A DNA stretch of 64,000 nt, taken from NCBI RefSeq assembly GCF_001428685.1, contig NZ_LMIK01000005.1, forward strand, positions 852,505 through 916,504, written 5' to 3'. Position numbers and translations under genes: made by a program. This DNA is from Lysobacter sp. Root76. GTDB taxonomy: Bacteria > Pseudomonadota > Gammaproteobacteria > Xanthomonadales > Xanthomonadaceae. The notes under the pieces were generated by a model. That model saw only the letters and a list, made by a program, of their open reading frames with translations. It was not told where the DNA came from and did not search any database. Below, in pieces: positions 52,906 to 63,272 of this stretch (its first letter is position 1; every line of letters begins with the position of its first letter).

Positions 52906-55251
52906 GTGCGACATCTAGTATTGGCCGTCACCCTGCTTGGCCTTGCGGCCTGCAGCATGGACCCCGCCGAGACCGGCAAGGACACGTCGAGCGGCGCGCG
53001 CAGCGATGCTCGAAATACCGGATCGCAGCCGCAGCGCGCCCAGGTCGCGCGGACCGTGCGCTTCGCCCCGCAACCGGCGCGCGCCGGCTACGCCAAGCTC
53101 GCCGATACCGGCGTGCTGCTGGGCTACGACCGCCGCAGCGCGATTCGTCGCGAAGGCGCCTACACCTCCTACCCGGTCAGCATCAGCGAAGATCACGCGA
53201 TGCGGGCGATCGCCGACGGCCAGATGGTCGTTACCGCGCCCGATGGCCGCAAGCTGCAGCTGAACTACGAACGCCACATCGAACATGCCGATGGCAACTG
53301 GACCTGGGTCGGCCGCCTGGACGGCGCCGGCGTCGGCGACGAAGCCATCATCACCTTCGGCGAAAAGGCCGTGTTCGGCGTGGTCCCGGAAGGCAACGGC
53401 AACAACCTGCGCCTGACCATGGCCCAGGGCCGCTCCTGGTTCGTCAGCACCGACCGCAGCAAGCTGCCCGGTTCGCACGATGTCGCCGGCGCCGAGCCGG
53501 ACTACTTCGTCCCGCCGTCGTTGGCCAGTTCGATCGGCACCAGCTCCGGCCCCATGACCGCAGCCGCGGGCGCCGAGCCGGCCGCCACGGCGGCCACCAC
53601 CGTCGACGTGCTGCTCGGCTATACCACCGGCCTGGCGGCATCGCTGGGCGGCGAGTCGCAGGCGGTCACCCGTCTGAACAACGTGGTCGACGTCACCAAC
53701 CAAGCCTATATCAACAGCCAGGTCCCGGCGACCCTGCGTCTGGTCGGCACCTTGCAGGTCAACTATCCGGACGCGACCGACAACGGCGACGCGCTGGAGA
53801 AGCTGACCGGCTACAAGGGCGGCACCGGTACGATTCCGGTCGACCCGGCCTTTACTACCTTGCGCACGCTGCGCGACCAGATCGGCGCCGACCTGGTGTC
53901 GCTGGTGCGCAAGTTCCGCACCCCCGAAAACGACGGCTGCGGCATCGCCTGGTTGATCGGCGGCGGCGGTACCGGCATCGACAACAGCGACAGCCCGTTC
54001 GGCTATTCGGTGGTCAGCGACGGCAACGACCTCGACGAAGGCGACAACAAGACCTACTTCTGCCGCGACGAAACCCTGGCCCACGAGCTGGGCCACAACA
54101 TGGGCCAGGCGCACAACCAGGAAGACAGCAGCAGCACCGGTGCGCACGTCTATTCCTACGGCTATCGCGAGACTTCGACTAGCGGTTTCTACACCGTCAT
54201 GGCCTACCGCCTGCCCGGCAGCAGCCAGGTCGCGATCCGCTACTTCGCCAACCCGAACATCAGCTACCAGGGACGTCCCACCGGCGTCGCCAACCAGTCC
54301 GACAATGTGCGCAGCATGACGCTCACGATGCCGATCGTCGCCGGATTCCGCGCCAGCGTGATCCCGAGCAATCCGAGCCGTGCGCGCAACGACATGGACG
54401 GCAACGGCAAGTCGGATCTGGTGTGGTGGAACCAATCGCTGGGCGCGCTCGCCTACTGGAGCATGAACGGCACCACGATCGCCAGCGGCTACAACCAGGG
54501 ATTGAGCCCGACCCTGACGCCGGCCACGATCGGCCGTTCGACGGCCAGCGGCCGAGCCGACATCCTGATGCGGCGCAGTTCCGACCGCATGCTGTTCTCG
54601 TATCAGTCGCAGGCGGCGGGCTTCGTTCCGTTCACCATCGGCCAGTATCCGGACGGCTGGGTGGTGGCCGGGCAGGGCGACATCGACGGCGACGGCAAGG
54701 ACGACATTTTCTGGCGTCAGCCGCAGGCCGGTTATTTCGCGTACTGGCTGATGGACGGCCCGACCTACAAGGGCGGCCAGAGCTACACGCCGCCCGCGGA
54801 CTACCTGATCGCCGCGATCGCCGACTTCAACGCCGACGGCAAGGTCGACATCATCTGGAACTCGCCGAGCACGCGCACCATGTCGATGTGGCTGAGCGCG
54901 GGCTCCGGATTCACCGTCGCCCAGATCGGTCAGTACAGCGCGGATTGGACGCTGGTCAGCGCGGTCGACGTGACCGGCGACGGCAAGGCCGATCTGATCT
55001 GGCGCAATGCCGCCAATACCTACATGGCTTACTGGCGCATGGACGGTGCCAGCTATATGGGTTCCTTCGCCCAGGGCACGCCGACCAACTTTACCTTCGC
55101 GACCAGCGGCGACTACAACGGCGATGGTTTCGGCGACCTGATCTGGCTGCGTCCGAGCGACCGCGGCTTGTTCATGTGGATCGGCACCGGCACCGGCTTC
55201 AATCAGGCCCAGGTCGGCCAGTACGCCGCGGACTGGACCTTGCAGCCTTGA
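52906..55251 (+). CDS. secreted zinc metalloprotease with VCBS/FG-GAP repeats, lipoprotein-like signal
   Basis: 781 residues from the GTG at 52906, placing 'LVLAVTLLGLAACSM' (lipobox) at the N-terminus. Residues about 40-225 look like a propeptide, about 230-485 a reprolysin-like (M12B) catalytic domain with 'HELGHNMGQAHNQ' (HExxHxxGxxH at His393) and Met-turn 'FYTVMAYRL'. Residues about 492-781 carry six calcium-type repeats such as 'DMDGNGKSDLVWW', 'DIDGDGKDDIFW', 'DVTGDGKADLIW', which usually form a beta-propeller. Likely an extracellular protease that binds Ca. A bidirectional terminator follows. Confidence 0.9.
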   Translation: MRHLVLAVTLLGLAACSMDPAETGKDTSSGARSDARNTGSQPQRAQVARTVRFAPQPARAGYAKLADTGVLLGYDRRSAIRREGAYTSYPVSISEDHAMRAIADGQMVVTAPDGRKLQLNYERHIEHADGNWTWVGRLDGAGVGDEAIITFGEKAVFGVVPEGNGNNLRLTMAQGRSWFVSTDRSKLPGSHDVAGAEPDYFVPPSLASSIGTSSGPMTAAAGAEPAATAATTVDVLLGYTTGLAASLGGESQAVTRLNNVVDVTNQAYINSQVPATLRLVGTLQVNYPDATDNGDALEKLTGYKGGTGTIPVDPAFTTLRTLRDQIGADLVSLVRKFRTPENDGCGIAWLIGGGGTGIDNSDSPFGYSVVSDGNDLDEGDNKTYFCRDETLAHELGHNMGQAHNQEDSSSTGAHVYSYGYRETSTSGFYTVMAYRLPGSSQVAIRYFANPNISYQGRPTGVANQSDNVRSMTLTMPIVAGFRASVIPSNPSRARNDMDGNGKSDLVWWNQSLGALAYWSMNGTTIASGYNQGLSPTLTPATIGRSTASGRADILMRRSSDRMLFSYQSQAAGFVPFTIGQYPDGWVVAGQGDIDGDGKDDIFWRQPQAGYFAYWLMDGPTYKGGQSYTPPADYLIAAIADFNADGKVDIIWNSPSTRTMSMWLSAGSGFTVAQIGQYSADWTLVSAVDVTGDGKADLIWRNAANTYMAYWRMDGASYMGSFAQGTPTNFTFATSGDYNGDGFGDLIWLRPSDRGLFMWIGTGTGFNQAQVGQYAADWTLQP

Positions 55252-55295
55252 TCCGCGCTCGCGTTCCGCGCCGTCCATGGCGCGCAACCGGTGCA

Positions 55296-55327
55296 ACAAA
55301 AAAGGCCGCCCTCGGGCGGCCTTTTTC
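55296..55327. terminator. bidirectional terminator between metalloprotease and etfA
   Basis: A run of A, stem 'ggccgcc'/'ggcggcc' (55304-55310, 55315-55321) and five T. Convergent genes on both sides suit two-way use. Confidence 0.9.
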
Positions 55328-55346
55328 GTGATTCAGGCGTTAGCGA

Positions 55347-56285
55347 TCACAGCGCCTTTTCGAGCTCCGGCAACAACGCGAACAGATCGCCGACCAGACC
55401 GATGTCGGCGATCTCGAAGATCGGCGCGTCGCCGTCCTTGTTGATCGCGACGATGGTGCCCGCGTCCTTGATGCCGGTCAGGTGCTGGATCGCGCCGCTG
55501 ATGCCGATCGCGACGTACAGCTCCGGGGCGATGATCTTGCCGGTCTGGCCGACCTGGAGCTCGTTGGGCACGTAGCCGGCGTCGACCGCGGCGCGCGAGG
55601 CGCCGACGGCGGCGCCGAGCTTGTCGGCGAAGTCGTAGATGATCTTGAAGTTCTCGGCCGAGCCGACGCCGCGGCCGCCGGAGACGACGCGCTTGGCGCT
55701 TTGCAGGTCGGGGCGGTCGGACTTGCCGGCGGCCAGGCCGACGAAGCGGGTGTGGCTCGGCAGGGTCGCCTCGGCGGTGGCCGCTTCGACCGCTGCGCTG
55801 CCGCCCTTGCCGGCTTCCGGCCAGGACGCGGTGCGCACGGTGGCGACGACGGTGTGATCGGCCGGGGCCTCGACGGTGATGATGGCGTTGCCGGCGTAGA
55901 TCGGACGCTTGAAGGTGTGGCTGCCTTCGACGGCCATGACGTCGGAGACCTGGGCCACGCCCAGCAGGGCGGCGACGCAGGGCAGCAGATCCTTGCCGAA
56001 GGTGGTCGAAGGGCCGAACACGTGGCTGTAGCCGGAAGCGAGCGCGGCCACCTGCGGCGCCAGCACTTGCGCGATCGCGTCGGCGTTGGCGGGGTTAGCC
56101 ACGGTCAGCACGCGCGCGACGCCGGCGATCTGCGCGGCCTCGGAGGCGATCCCGGCCGGGTCGGCGGCCAGCACCACCACGTCGATGGCGTCGGGCTTCA
56201 ACGCCTGCGCCGCGGACACGCACTTGGCGGTCGAGGCGTTGAGCTTGCCGCCCAGGTGTTCGGCAACGATCAGAACCTTGCTCAT
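55347..56285 (-). CDS. etfA: electron transfer flavoprotein alpha subunit
   Basis: 312 residues, full length. Binds FAD in its C-terminal half: '[20 protein letters not shown]', '[23 protein letters not shown]' (in parts), '[13 protein letters not shown]'. Accepts electrons from acyl-CoA dehydrogenases and passes them to ETF-ubiquinone oxidoreductase, whose gene lies at the right edge of the window. Start overlaps the etfB stop by one base (TGATG). Confidence 0.96.
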   Translation of the reverse strand: MSKVLIVAEHLGGKLNASTAKCVSAAQALKPDAIDVVVLAADPAGIASEAAQIAGVARVLTVANPANADAIAQVLAPQVAALASGYSHVFGPSTTFGKDLLPCVAALLGVAQVSDVMAVEGSHTFKRPIYAGNAIITVEAPADHTVVATVRTASWPEAGKGGSAAVEAATAEATLPSHTRFVGLAAGKSDRPDLQSAKRVVSGGRGVGSAENFKIIYDFADKLGAAVGASRAAVDAGYVPNELQVGQTGKIIAPELYVAIGISGAIQHLTGIKDAGTIVAINKDGDAPIFEIADIGLVGDLFALLPELEKAL

Positions 56286-57031
56286 CACAGCAACCCCTTC
56301 TGCTTCAGTGCGGCGACCAGTTCGGCCGCGTCCTTGACCATCACGCCGCGGCTGCGCTTCGGCGGCGGCGCGTAGTGGGTGGTCTTGAGGGTGTCGCCGG
56401 TGTCGACGCCGAGGTCGGCGAACGGGATCGACTCCAGCGGCTTGCTCTTGGCCTTCATGATGTCCGGCAGCTTGATGAAGCGCGGCTCGTTGAGGCGCAG
56501 GTCGGTGGTGACCACGGCCGGCAGGTCGACTTCCAGCGTTTCCAGGCCGGCGTCGACTTCGCGGGTGACGGTGGCCTTGCCGTCGGCAACTTCGAGCTTG
56601 GACGCGAAAGTCGCCTGCGGGCGGCCCCACAGCGTGGCCAGCATCTGGCCGGTCTGGTTGGCGTCGTCGTCGATCGCCTGCTTGCCCAGGATCACCAGGT
56701 CCGGCTGTTCCTTCTCGATCAGCTTGAGCAGGGCGCGCGCGGCGGTCAGCGGCTGGATCGGCTGGTCGCTGACGACGTGGATGGCGCGGTTCGCGCCCAT
56801 CGCCAGGCCGTTGCGCAGGTGCGCCTGGGCGTCGGCGGGGGCGATCGTGGCGACCACGACCTCGGTCGCGATGCCCTTGTCGCGCAGCCGCAGCGCTTCT
56901 TCCAGGGCGATTTCGTCGAAGGGATTGGCCGACAGCTTGACGCCGTCGGTGACCACGCCGGAGCCATCCGGCTTGACCTGAATGCGGACGTTGTAGTCCA
57001 CCACGCGCTTGTAGCCGACGAGGATCTTCAT
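56285..57031 (-). CDS. etfB: electron transfer flavoprotein beta subunit
   Basis: 248 residues. Starts 'MKILVGYKRVVDYNVRIQV'; 'DLVILGKQAIDDDANQTGQ' and 'DLPAVVTTDLRLNEPR' (ETF-beta signature) are present. Holds AMP and partners EtfA. Operon etfB-etfA. Confidence 0.96.
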   Translation of the reverse strand: MKILVGYKRVVDYNVRIQVKPDGSGVVTDGVKLSANPFDEIALEEALRLRDKGIATEVVVATIAPADAQAHLRNGLAMGANRAIHVVSDQPIQPLTAARALLKLIEKEQPDLVILGKQAIDDDANQTGQMLATLWGRPQATFASKLEVADGKATVTREVDAGLETLEVDLPAVVTTDLRLNEPRFIKLPDIMKAKSKPLESIPFADLGVDTGDTLKTTHYAPPPKRSRGVMVKDAAELVAALKQKGLL

Positions 57032-57218
57032 CGTGCGGGGGTTCCTTGGGGGTGCCCGTTGGGAGGTGCGCGGCCCGGGGGCCGAGAACCGCCAATTCTA
57101 ACGGAGACCGTGAGTGGGCGCAGGAGGGGCCGATGTCCGCGGCAGGGCCGGGCGAGGTCGAACGGCGCTCAGCTTGCAGCCAACGTGCGGTCATCCATAC
57201 GGATCGAGGCGTCGGCGT

Positions 57219-58019
57219 CTAGTCCTCGACGGTCAGGATCTGGCGCCCGCTCCAGCTCGCGCCCGCCGCCAGCGACACCGGCATCGCGGCGGCGGCCGCT
57301 TCCACGCAGACGAAGCGGGCGTGCTCGCCGGCGCCGAGGTCGGCCAGGCGGGCGGCGAGCGCGGCGCCGGGGTTCCAGACCACGGTGTCGGGGAAACCCT
57401 CGGCGTCGATGCGCAGACGGCGACCGACTGCGTCCAGCCGCAGCCCGCCGGCGACGCCGGGGTAGAGCCGGTCGAGTTCGCTTTCGAAGCGCAGGGCGGC
57501 CTCGTGTTGGACGCCGGATTCGCCATCGCGAGTGGCGTCGGAATACTCACGGCCGCCCAGTCCTTGCAGCCGGACCACGGCCAGATCGTCCACGCCCAGG
57601 TAGGTGTGCAGCGCGGCGGTGAACGCGAACGGCTCGGCGCCGGTGTTGTCCACGCGCAGGGCGATCGCCAGCGAGTCCGCGCCCAGCTCGACCGTCAGTT
57701 CGGCCTGAAACCGATGCGGCCAGGCCGCGTGGTCGGCCGCGTCATCGCGCAACCCGAAGCGCCCGTCGCCCGCATGCGTCCACTCGCGCAGGCGCGCGAA
57801 GCCGTGGCGCAGGCCGGGGCCGCGATCGGAAAACTGCGGAAAGATCACCGGCACGCCGCCGCGGATCGCCTGGCCGGGCGCGTAGTTCGCACGCGGGCTC
57901 AGGTACAGCCGTTCGCGGCCGCCGCAGATCCACGACAGGACCTGGCCGCCGTAGCGGCTGACCAGCGCGCTGGCCCCGTCCGCGCCGTGCAGCCGCACCG
58001 GCTCGCCGTGGCCGTTCAC
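57219..58019 (-). CDS. D-hexose-6-phosphate mutarotase (aldose 1-epimerase family)
   Basis: 266 residues. 'LSPRANYAPGQAIRGGVPVIFPQF' is the YeaD-type signature; 'RHGFARLREW', 'ALHTYLGVDDLA' (catalytic Glu later: 'RFVCVEAAAAAMPVSLAAGASW') fit. Interconverts anomers of glucose-6-phosphate-like sugars. Divergent from the mannose gene by 135 bp. Confidence 0.88.
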   Translation of the reverse strand: MNGHGEPVRLHGADGASALVSRYGGQVLSWICGGRERLYLSPRANYAPGQAIRGGVPVIFPQFSDRGPGLRHGFARLREWTHAGDGRFGLRDDAADHAAWPHRFQAELTVELGADSLAIALRVDNTGAEPFAFTAALHTYLGVDDLAVVRLQGLGGREYSDATRDGESGVQHEAALRFESELDRLYPGVAGGLRLDAVGRRLRIDAEGFPDTVVWNPGAALAARLADLGAGEHARFVCVEAAAAAMPVSLAAGASWSGRQILTVED

Positions 58020-58153
58020 GCCGCCTCCGCGTCGCCGCGCCGAGGCTGCGTGACTGCCGCCTGAGCGCGGTGGGCACCGGCGACGGCGGCGACCGGCCGA
58101 CGCACGTCCGCGATCCGGTACCCTTCACGGCGTAACCCCAGTGCGGAGTCGAA

Positions 58154-59566
58154 ATGCTTCACCCGGTCATCCTCAGCGGCGGTAGCGGAACCCGATTGTG
58201 GCCGCTTTCGCGACAGAACCAACCCAAGCAGTTCCTGTCGCTGGTCGGGGACCATTCGCTGTTCCAGGAAACCGTATTGCGCGCCAATGCGCTGCCCGAC
58301 GCGCAGCCGCCGATCACGGTCTGCGCCGACGACCACCGTTTCATGGTCGGCGAGCAGTTGCAGGCGATCGGCGTGCGCAGCGGCGGCATCCTGCTGGAGC
58401 CGGTCGCGCGCAGCACCGCGCCGGCGATCGCGGCCGCGGCGCTGCATGCGCTGGCCGGCGACCCCGAAGCGCTGCTGCTGGTGATGCCGGCCGACCATCT
58501 GATCGAGGACGAGGCGGCGTTCCGCGATGCGGTCGCCGCGGCGATGCGCCTGGGCGACGAGCACTGGCTGGTCGCGTTCGGCATCCGTCCGGACTACGCC
58601 GAAACCGGCTACGGCTACATCCTGCGCGGCGAGGCCCTGGGCGCCGACGGCTACCGCATCGAGCGTTTCGTCGAGAAACCCGACCAGGCCACCGCCGAGC
58701 GTTACCTGGCCGAAGGCACCTACGCCTGGAATTCGGGCATGTTCCTGTTCCGCGCGCGCAGCTATCTGGACGAACTGGCGCGGCTGGCGCCGGCGATCCA
58801 CGCCGCCGCAGTCGCCGCGTTCGCCAGCGCCGGCACCGATCTGGATTTCCTGCGCCTGGGCCAGGACGCGTTCGCGGCCAGCCCCAGCGATTCGATCGAC
58901 TACGCGGTGATGGAGAAGACCGATCGCGCCGCGGTGGTGCCGGTGAGCTGCGGCTGGAGCGACATCGGTTCCTGGTCGTCGCTATGGTCGGTGGCCGAAC
59001 GCGACGCCGACGGCAACCGCCACGAAGGCGACGTGATCTCGCTCGATACCCGCGACAGCCTGGTGCGGGCATCCGACCGGCGCATGATCGCGACCATCGG
59101 CGTCGAGGACCTGGTGATCGTCGACACCGCCGATGCGACCCTGGTCGCGCGCAAGGACCGCGTGCAGGACGTCAAGATCATCGTCGACCAGCTCAAGGCC
59201 GCCGGCCGGCAGGAGCACCTGTTCCACCGCAAGGTCTATCGGCCGTGGGGCAGCTACGATTCGATCGGCGTCGGCGAGCGTTTCCAGGTCAAGAAGATCG
59301 TGGTCAAGCCCGGCGCCGCGCTCAGCCTGCAGAAGCACCAGCACCGCGCCGAGCATTGGGTCGTGGTCTCGGGCGTGGCCGAAGTCACCTGCGACGACAA
59401 GGTGTTCGAGCTGCGCGAGAACGAGAGCACCTATATTCCGCGCGGCAGCGTGCACCGTCTGCGCAACCTCGGCAGCGAGCCGGTGGAACTGATCGAAGTG
59501 CAGTCCGGCGGCTATCTGGGCGAGGACGATATCGTCCGCCTCGAGGACGTGTACGGGCGCTCCTGA
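58154..59566 (+). CDS. mannose-1-phosphate guanylyltransferase / mannose-6-phosphate isomerase (ManC/XanB/AlgA type)
   Basis: 470 residues. Bifunctional: nucleotidyltransferase half with 'ILSGGSGTRLWPLSR' and 'FVEKPDQATAERYL', 'YAWNSGMFLFRA', then a cupin isomerase half with 'RPWGSYDSIGVGERFQVKKI', 'QKHQHRAEHWVVVSG' (metal-binding). Makes GDP-mannose, a likely donor for the polysaccharide locus upstream. Known as XanB in Xanthomonas. Confidence 0.95.
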   Translation: MLHPVILSGGSGTRLWPLSRQNQPKQFLSLVGDHSLFQETVLRANALPDAQPPITVCADDHRFMVGEQLQAIGVRSGGILLEPVARSTAPAIAAAALHALAGDPEALLLVMPADHLIEDEAAFRDAVAAAMRLGDEHWLVAFGIRPDYAETGYGYILRGEALGADGYRIERFVEKPDQATAERYLAEGTYAWNSGMFLFRARSYLDELARLAPAIHAAAVAAFASAGTDLDFLRLGQDAFAASPSDSIDYAVMEKTDRAAVVPVSCGWSDIGSWSSLWSVAERDADGNRHEGDVISLDTRDSLVRASDRRMIATIGVEDLVIVDTADATLVARKDRVQDVKIIVDQLKAAGRQEHLFHRKVYRPWGSYDSIGVGERFQVKKIVVKPGAALSLQKHQHRAEHWVVVSGVAEVTCDDKVFELRENESTYIPRGSVHRLRNLGSEPVELIEVQSGGYLGEDDIVRLEDVYGRS

Positions 59567-59600
59567 GGCGCCCGCTCGGATCGCCGATGCGTCGTCGCGC

Positions 59601-60509
59601 TCAAGGCGCGGAGAGCCGGGCCTGCAGGCTCGCGACGAAACGGTCGGCGCTGCCCTGCGCATACGGGAAGAACAGCGAAGGCTCGCACAGCTCCAGTTCC
59701 AGCAGCTGCGGCCTGCCGTCGCCGTCGCGGATCAGGTCGACGCGCGCGTAGGGCAGGGGCGCATCCAGTTGCAGCGCGTCGTGCGCGGCGGCGAGTACGG
59801 CCTGCGCGAGCGCGCGTTCGTCCTCGCCGGGCTCGCGCGCGACGATCTGCTCGGGCGCGAACAGCGCTTCGGTGGCGCCGGTGTCGGGGCGCAGCAGCGC
59901 GCCCTTGCGGATCGCGTGGCTGTAGACGCCGTCGAAATAGAGCAGGGCGGTCTCGCCGTCGCGATCGACCGAGGCCAGGTAGGGCTGCAACAGCACGCTG
60001 CGGCCGGCGTCGAGCAAGCGCGCGATATGGTTGGCGGCGGCGAATTCCTGGGCGCGCGCATACCGTTGCGTATCGCGCGAGCCGGCGCTGACCGTGGGCT
60101 TGACCACGAACTCGGCGGCGTCGGCATGCATCGACAGGAAGGCCTGCAGCGCCGGCAGCGGTTCGGCCTCGGGTTCGACGAAGGCGCTGGGCACCACCGC
60201 CACGCCGCGCTCGGCCAGCGCGGCGAGGTAGTGCTTGTCGGTGTTCCAGCGCACCACCGGCAGCGGGTTGAGCAGGCGCGACTGCGCGGCCACGCGCTCG
60301 CACCAGGCCAGAAACTCCGGCAGGCGTTCGGTGTAATCCCAGGGCGAACGCAGCAGCGCGGCGTCGTAACGGGTCCAGGCCACGCTGGGGTCGTCCCAGG
60401 CGCGGACCTCGGCGGCCAGCCCGGCGCGGGCGCAGGCTTCGATCAACGGCACCATATCCGTGTCCGTTCCGGTCGCGGCGATGGCGGTGACGAGGGCGAT
60501 TTTGCTCAT
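59601..60509 (-). CDS. ATP-grasp domain protein (RimK-like)
   Basis: 302 residues. '[19 protein letters not shown]' is the ATP-grasp Lys loop, and '[26 protein letters not shown]' carries the conserved Asp/Glu metal ligands; '[18 protein letters not shown]' is the common N-terminal landmark of a family of uncharacterised ligases. May form an amide bond; acceptor unknown. Convergent with the previous gene, 34 bp between stops. Confidence 0.8.
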   Translation of the reverse strand: MSKIALVTAIAATGTDTDMVPLIEACARAGLAAEVRAWDDPSVAWTRYDAALLRSPWDYTERLPEFLAWCERVAAQSRLLNPLPVVRWNTDKHYLAALAERGVAVVPSAFVEPEAEPLPALQAFLSMHADAAEFVVKPTVSAGSRDTQRYARAQEFAAANHIARLLDAGRSVLLQPYLASVDRDGETALLYFDGVYSHAIRKGALLRPDTGATEALFAPEQIVAREPGEDERALAQAVLAAAHDALQLDAPLPYARVDLIRDGDGRPQLLELELCEPSLFFPYAQGSADRFVASLQARLSAP

Positions 60510-60625
60510 GGGCCGAGTCTAACGTCGGGCCACACCGCGGGACGAGTGACCATTGCCCTAAGGTCCGGTGGGGGCCGGCGGCCGGGCGCGCTAAACTGCG
60601 CCTATCCCGCAAAGGAGTTTCCCCC

Positions 60626-61363
60626 ATGGCCGAGGCCATTGCCGCGACGCGCAGCGCCGGCGACGCGAAGAACAAGGTGTTCCCCAATGCCGAGGCAGCG
60701 CTGCACGGACTGGTCGCCGACGGTCAGACGCTCGCGGTCGGCGGCTTCGGCCTGTGCGGCATTCCCGAGGCGCTGATCGCGGCCCTGCGCGACAGCGGCG
60801 TCAAGGGCCTGACCGCGATCTCCAACAACGCCGGCGTCGACGGTTTCGGCCTCGGCCTGCTGCTGGAGACGCGCCAGATCCGCAAGATGATTTCGTCCTA
60901 CGTCGGCGAGAACAAGGAATTCGAACGCCAGTTCCTGTCCGGCGAACTCGAACTCGAGTTCAACCCTCAGGGCACCTTGGCCGAACGCCTGCGCGCCGGC
61001 GGCGCAGGCATCCCGGCCTTCTTCACCCGCACCGGTTACGGCACCGTGGTCGCCGACGGCAAGGAGACGCGCGAGTTCGACGGTCACCATTACGTGATGG
61101 AAACCGCGCTCAAGGCCGACGTCTCGCTGGTCAAGGCCTGGAAGGCCGACAAGGCCGGCAACCTGGTGTTCCGCAAGACCGCGCGCAACTTCAATCCGGC
61201 CTGCGCGATGGCCGGCCAGGTCTGCGTGGCCGAAGTCGAGGAAATCGTCGAGATCGGCGCGATCGATCCCGACCACGTCCATCTGCCCGGCATCTACGTC
61301 GACCGCATCGTGCTCAACGCGACGCCCGAAAAGCGGATCGAGCAGCGCACCGTGCGCGCCTGA
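60626..61363 (+). CDS. scoA: 3-oxoacid CoA-transferase subunit A
   Basis: 245 residues. '[17 protein letters not shown]' and '[17 protein letters not shown]' are family-I CoA-transferase alpha landmarks; '[27 protein letters not shown]' (in parts) too. Moves CoA from succinyl-CoA to acetoacetate with ScoB. Downstream scoB 55 bp away. Confidence 0.95.
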   Translation: MAEAIAATRSAGDAKNKVFPNAEAALHGLVADGQTLAVGGFGLCGIPEALIAALRDSGVKGLTAISNNAGVDGFGLGLLLETRQIRKMISSYVGENKEFERQFLSGELELEFNPQGTLAERLRAGGAGIPAFFTRTGYGTVVADGKETREFDGHHYVMETALKADVSLVKAWKADKAGNLVFRKTARNFNPACAMAGQVCVAEVEEIVEIGAIDPDHVHLPGIYVDRIVLNATPEKRIEQRTVRA

Positions 61364-61418
61364 GCGGCGCCCGGTAATCCGACGACTCGACGCTTACGAC
61401 ACTTTCAAGGAATTCGAC

Positions 61419-62054
61419 ATGGCTTGGACCCGCGATCAAATGGCGCAGCGCGCCGCGCAGGAACTCACCGACGGCGCCTACGTCAACCTCGGCATCGGCC
61501 TGCCGACGCTGGTGGCCAACTTCATTCCCGAGGGCATGGACGTGTGGCTGCAGTCCGAGAACGGCCTGCTCGGCATCGGCCCGTTTCCGACCGAGGCCGA
61601 GGTCGACGCCGACCTGATCAACGCCGGCAAGCAGACCGTGACCGCGCGCGCCGGCGCCAGCTATTTCGGCAGCCACGACAGCTTCGCGATGATCCGCGGC
61701 GGTCACATCGATCTGGCGATCCTGGGCGCGATGCAGGTCACCGACAAGGGCGACCTGGCCAACTGGATGGTGCCCGGCAAGATGGTCAAGGGCATGGGCG
61801 GCGCGATGGACCTGGTCGCCGGCGTCAAGCGCGTGGTGGTGCTGATGGAGCACAGCGCCAAGAACGGCGAGCACAAGATCCTGCCCGAATGCACGCTGCC
61901 GCTGACCGGCCTGGGCGTGGTCAACCGCATCATCACCGAACTGGCGGTGATGGACGTCACCGCCGACGGCCTGGTGCTGGTGGAATCCGCGCCGGGCGTG
62001 AGCGAGGACGAGCTGCGCGAGAAGACCGGCGTGGCGTTCAAGCGCGCGGCATGA
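61419..62054 (+). CDS. scoB: 3-oxoacid CoA-transferase subunit B
   Basis: 211 residues. Catalytic Glu in '[13 protein letters not shown]'; '[18 protein letters not shown]' and '[14 protein letters not shown]' also match. Partner of ScoA. The gap to the next gene, galE, is about 40 bp. Confidence 0.95.
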   Translation: MAWTRDQMAQRAAQELTDGAYVNLGIGLPTLVANFIPEGMDVWLQSENGLLGIGPFPTEAEVDADLINAGKQTVTARAGASYFGSHDSFAMIRGGHIDLAILGAMQVTDKGDLANWMVPGKMVKGMGGAMDLVAGVKRVVVLMEHSAKNGEHKILPECTLPLTGLGVVNRIITELAVMDVTADGLVLVESAPGVSEDELREKTGVAFKRAA

Positions 62055-62093
62055 CGATCACGCTCGCGTCGTGTCGCCGCGATGGTTGAATCC

Positions 62094-63068
62094 ATGAACG
62101 TGCTGGTCTGCGGTGGCGCGGGCTATATCGGTTCGCACATGGTCCGGCGCCTTGCGGCGGCCGGTCACCAAGTCACGGTGTTCGACAACCTGTCCACCGG
62201 GCATCGCGAGGCGGTCGCCGGCGCGGAGCTGGTGGTGGGCGACCTGCTCGATCCGTCGGCGCTGGCGCAGCTGTTCGGCCAGCGCCGCTTCGATGCTGTG
62301 GTGCATTTCGCCGCGCGTTCGCTGGTCGGCGAATCGGTGGCGCAGCCGTATCTGTACTACGAGAACAACGTCGTCGGCTCGCTCAACCTGCTGCGCGCGA
62401 TGCGCGAGGCCGGCGTCGAGCGCATCGTGTTCTCGTCCACCGCCGCGGTGTTCGGCCATCCGGAATGCGAGCCGATCGACGAGGATCATCCGACCCGCCC
62501 GATCAATCCCTACGGCGCCAGCAAGCTGATGGTCGAGCGCCTGCTCGCCGACGCCGCGCAGGCCTACGGGCTGCGCTCGGTAAGTCTGCGCTACTTCAAC
62601 GCGGCCGGCGCCGCGACCGAGGGCGGCATCGGCGAGGCGCACGAGCCGGAAACGCATCTGATCCCGAACGTGCTGCGCAGCGCGCTGGGGCGGGGGCCTG
62701 CGCTCAAGGTGTTCGGCACCGACTACCCGACCCGCGACGGCACCTGTGTGCGCGACTATGTGCACGTGGACGATTTGTGCGAGGCGCACCTGGCCGCGCT
62801 GAGGTTCATGGGCGAGACCGCCGGCGCGCATCTGTTCAATCTCGGCAACGGCCAGGGCTTCAGCGTGCTGGAAGTGCTGGACGCCGCCGCGCGCGTCGCC
62901 GGCGCCAAGATCGACTACGAAACCGCGCCGCGCCGCGCCGGCGATCCGGCGGTGCTGGTGGCCTCCAGCCGCAAGGCGCGCGAGCAATTGGGCTGGTCGC
63001 CGCGGCGTACCGATATCGAAGCCATCATCGCCAGCGCCTGGAACTGGCATCGCGCGCCGGCGTATTGA
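62094..63068 (+). CDS. galE: UDP-glucose 4-epimerase
   Basis: 324 residues. NAD loop 'VCGGAGYIGSHM', catalytic Ser in 'VFSSTAAVFG', Tyr-x3-Lys in 'NPYGASKLMVER', 'RDGTCVRDYVHVDDLCEAH'. Makes UDP-galactose for surface sugars. ATG at 62094 chosen because it gives the usual 'MNVLVCGG' start; another ATG four codons earlier is possible. Confidence 0.95.
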   Translation: MNVLVCGGAGYIGSHMVRRLAAAGHQVTVFDNLSTGHREAVAGAELVVGDLLDPSALAQLFGQRRFDAVVHFAARSLVGESVAQPYLYYENNVVGSLNLLRAMREAGVERIVFSSTAAVFGHPECEPIDEDHPTRPINPYGASKLMVERLLADAAQAYGLRSVSLRYFNAAGAATEGGIGEAHEPETHLIPNVLRSALGRGPALKVFGTDYPTRDGTCVRDYVHVDDLCEAHLAALRFMGETAGAHLFNLGNGQGFSVLEVLDAAARVAGAKIDYETAPRRAGDPAVLVASSRKAREQLGWSPRRTDIEAIIASAWNWHRAPAY

Positions 63069-63270
63069 GCATGCCGGCGGTTCGTCCGCCACTCGGTATC
63101 GCGATCCCCGGAGTTTGAGTGCGATGCCTCGGCTTGAGTGCGACGGGTATCCATGAGGTATCGGTGGATGCCGGAGCGGAATCGGCCGGCGCGACCCATA
63201 GCCAGCCGGCGGTCGCGGCGACCGCCAGCGCCAGGGTCCAAAGCGCGACGCGCGAGCCGCGAATCGGCAC
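63025..63270 (-). CDS. possible small membrane-anchored protein of unknown function
   Basis: 81 codons from a GTG at 63270, starting two bases after the ETF-QO stop. 'ALWTLALAVAATAGWLWVA' is a single hydrophobic helix, followed by a Ser/Pro/Arg-rich tail with no domain. Its 3' end overlaps the galE 3' end by 44 bp, which argues against the last part. It may be translated as an ETF-QO operon member; doubtful. Confidence 0.3.
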   Translation of the reverse strand: MPIRGSRVALWTLALAVAATAGWLWVAPADSAPASTDTSWIPVALKPRHRTQTPGIAIPSGGRTAGMLNTPARDASSRRWR

Positions 63271-63272
63271 GC

